Assembly: GCA_029573925.1 (NCBI GenBank) | Contig: JAKQBV010000263.1 | Span: 1 to 5,774 of the forward strand | Source: a bacterium | Lineage (GTDB): Bacteria; UBP15; UBA6099 | DNA: 5,774 nucleotides | Direction: 5' to 3' | Shown: positions 5,699-5,774 of the stretch, piece by piece | Position numbering within the stretch: the first letter of the stretch is position 1 | Layout: the number at the start of each line of letters is the position of its first letter | Position numbers and translations under genes: made by a program | Notes under the pieces: model-generated | Databases searched by the model: none | What the model was told of the DNA's origin: nothing | The model's input: only the letters and a program-made list of their open reading frames with translations

Positions 5699-5774
5699 CC
5701 GCATTCCCCATATCAAAAAACTAATATGGTGTAAGAAATCGGTAAAAAAGCCCATGAATACAGTAATATTTCAC

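Overview
The window carries three genes, all on the minus strand and all encoding exported proteins. Read in the direction of transcription (right to left) they are: a 448-residue outer-membrane barrel protein with a periplasmic domain and a long linker (5623..4277), a 376-residue predicted outer-membrane barrel protein (4192..3062), and a very long modular repeat protein that starts at 2775 and is still open after 925 codons at the left window edge. No RNA gene, transposase, integrase, CRISPR array or defence gene is visible.

The organism is a diderm (Gram-negative-type) bacterium with GC-rich coding sequence. The evidence is a Sec signal peptide on each protein, a C-terminal beta-barrel ending in Phe-Phe, and ordinary Shine-Dalgarno starts. 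The combination of a GDGSGLTNL-type repeat protein with unfamiliar barrels recalls uncultivated diderm phyla such as Elusimicrobiota or Omnitrophota. That is an impression from memory and does not place the sequence.

Layout. 1-2775: fibre-like surface protein. It has a signal peptide, a conserved N-terminal head of about 120 residues with two cysteines, then twelve Met-Thr-Gly modules with spacings of 46, 53, 63, 77 and 100 residues, then a non-repetitive distal segment that runs off the window. Two of the 100-residue modules are a 300-bp tandem duplication at 287/300 identity, and most differences between the copies are silent. 2776-3061: the only sizeable non-coding gap. It is AT-rich in its middle and holds a plausible sigma70 promoter and small inverted repeats in front of the fibre gene. 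3062-4192: predicted barrel protein. 4193-4276: 84-nt gap. 4277-5623: FlgT-C-like domain, Ala/Pro/Lys/Glu linker and barrel. 5624-5774: leader with a perfect 8-bp stem inverted repeat and a possible -10 box.

How they may work together (inference): the two barrel genes are close enough to be co-transcribed, while the fibre gene probably has its own promoter. All three products belong to the cell envelope, and the fibre is a candidate surface adhesin or appendage. Nothing in the sequence proves that the barrels export or anchor it. The most noteworthy item is the fibre's modular repeat architecture, with HxH motifs recurring at module boundaries and signs of recent module duplication.
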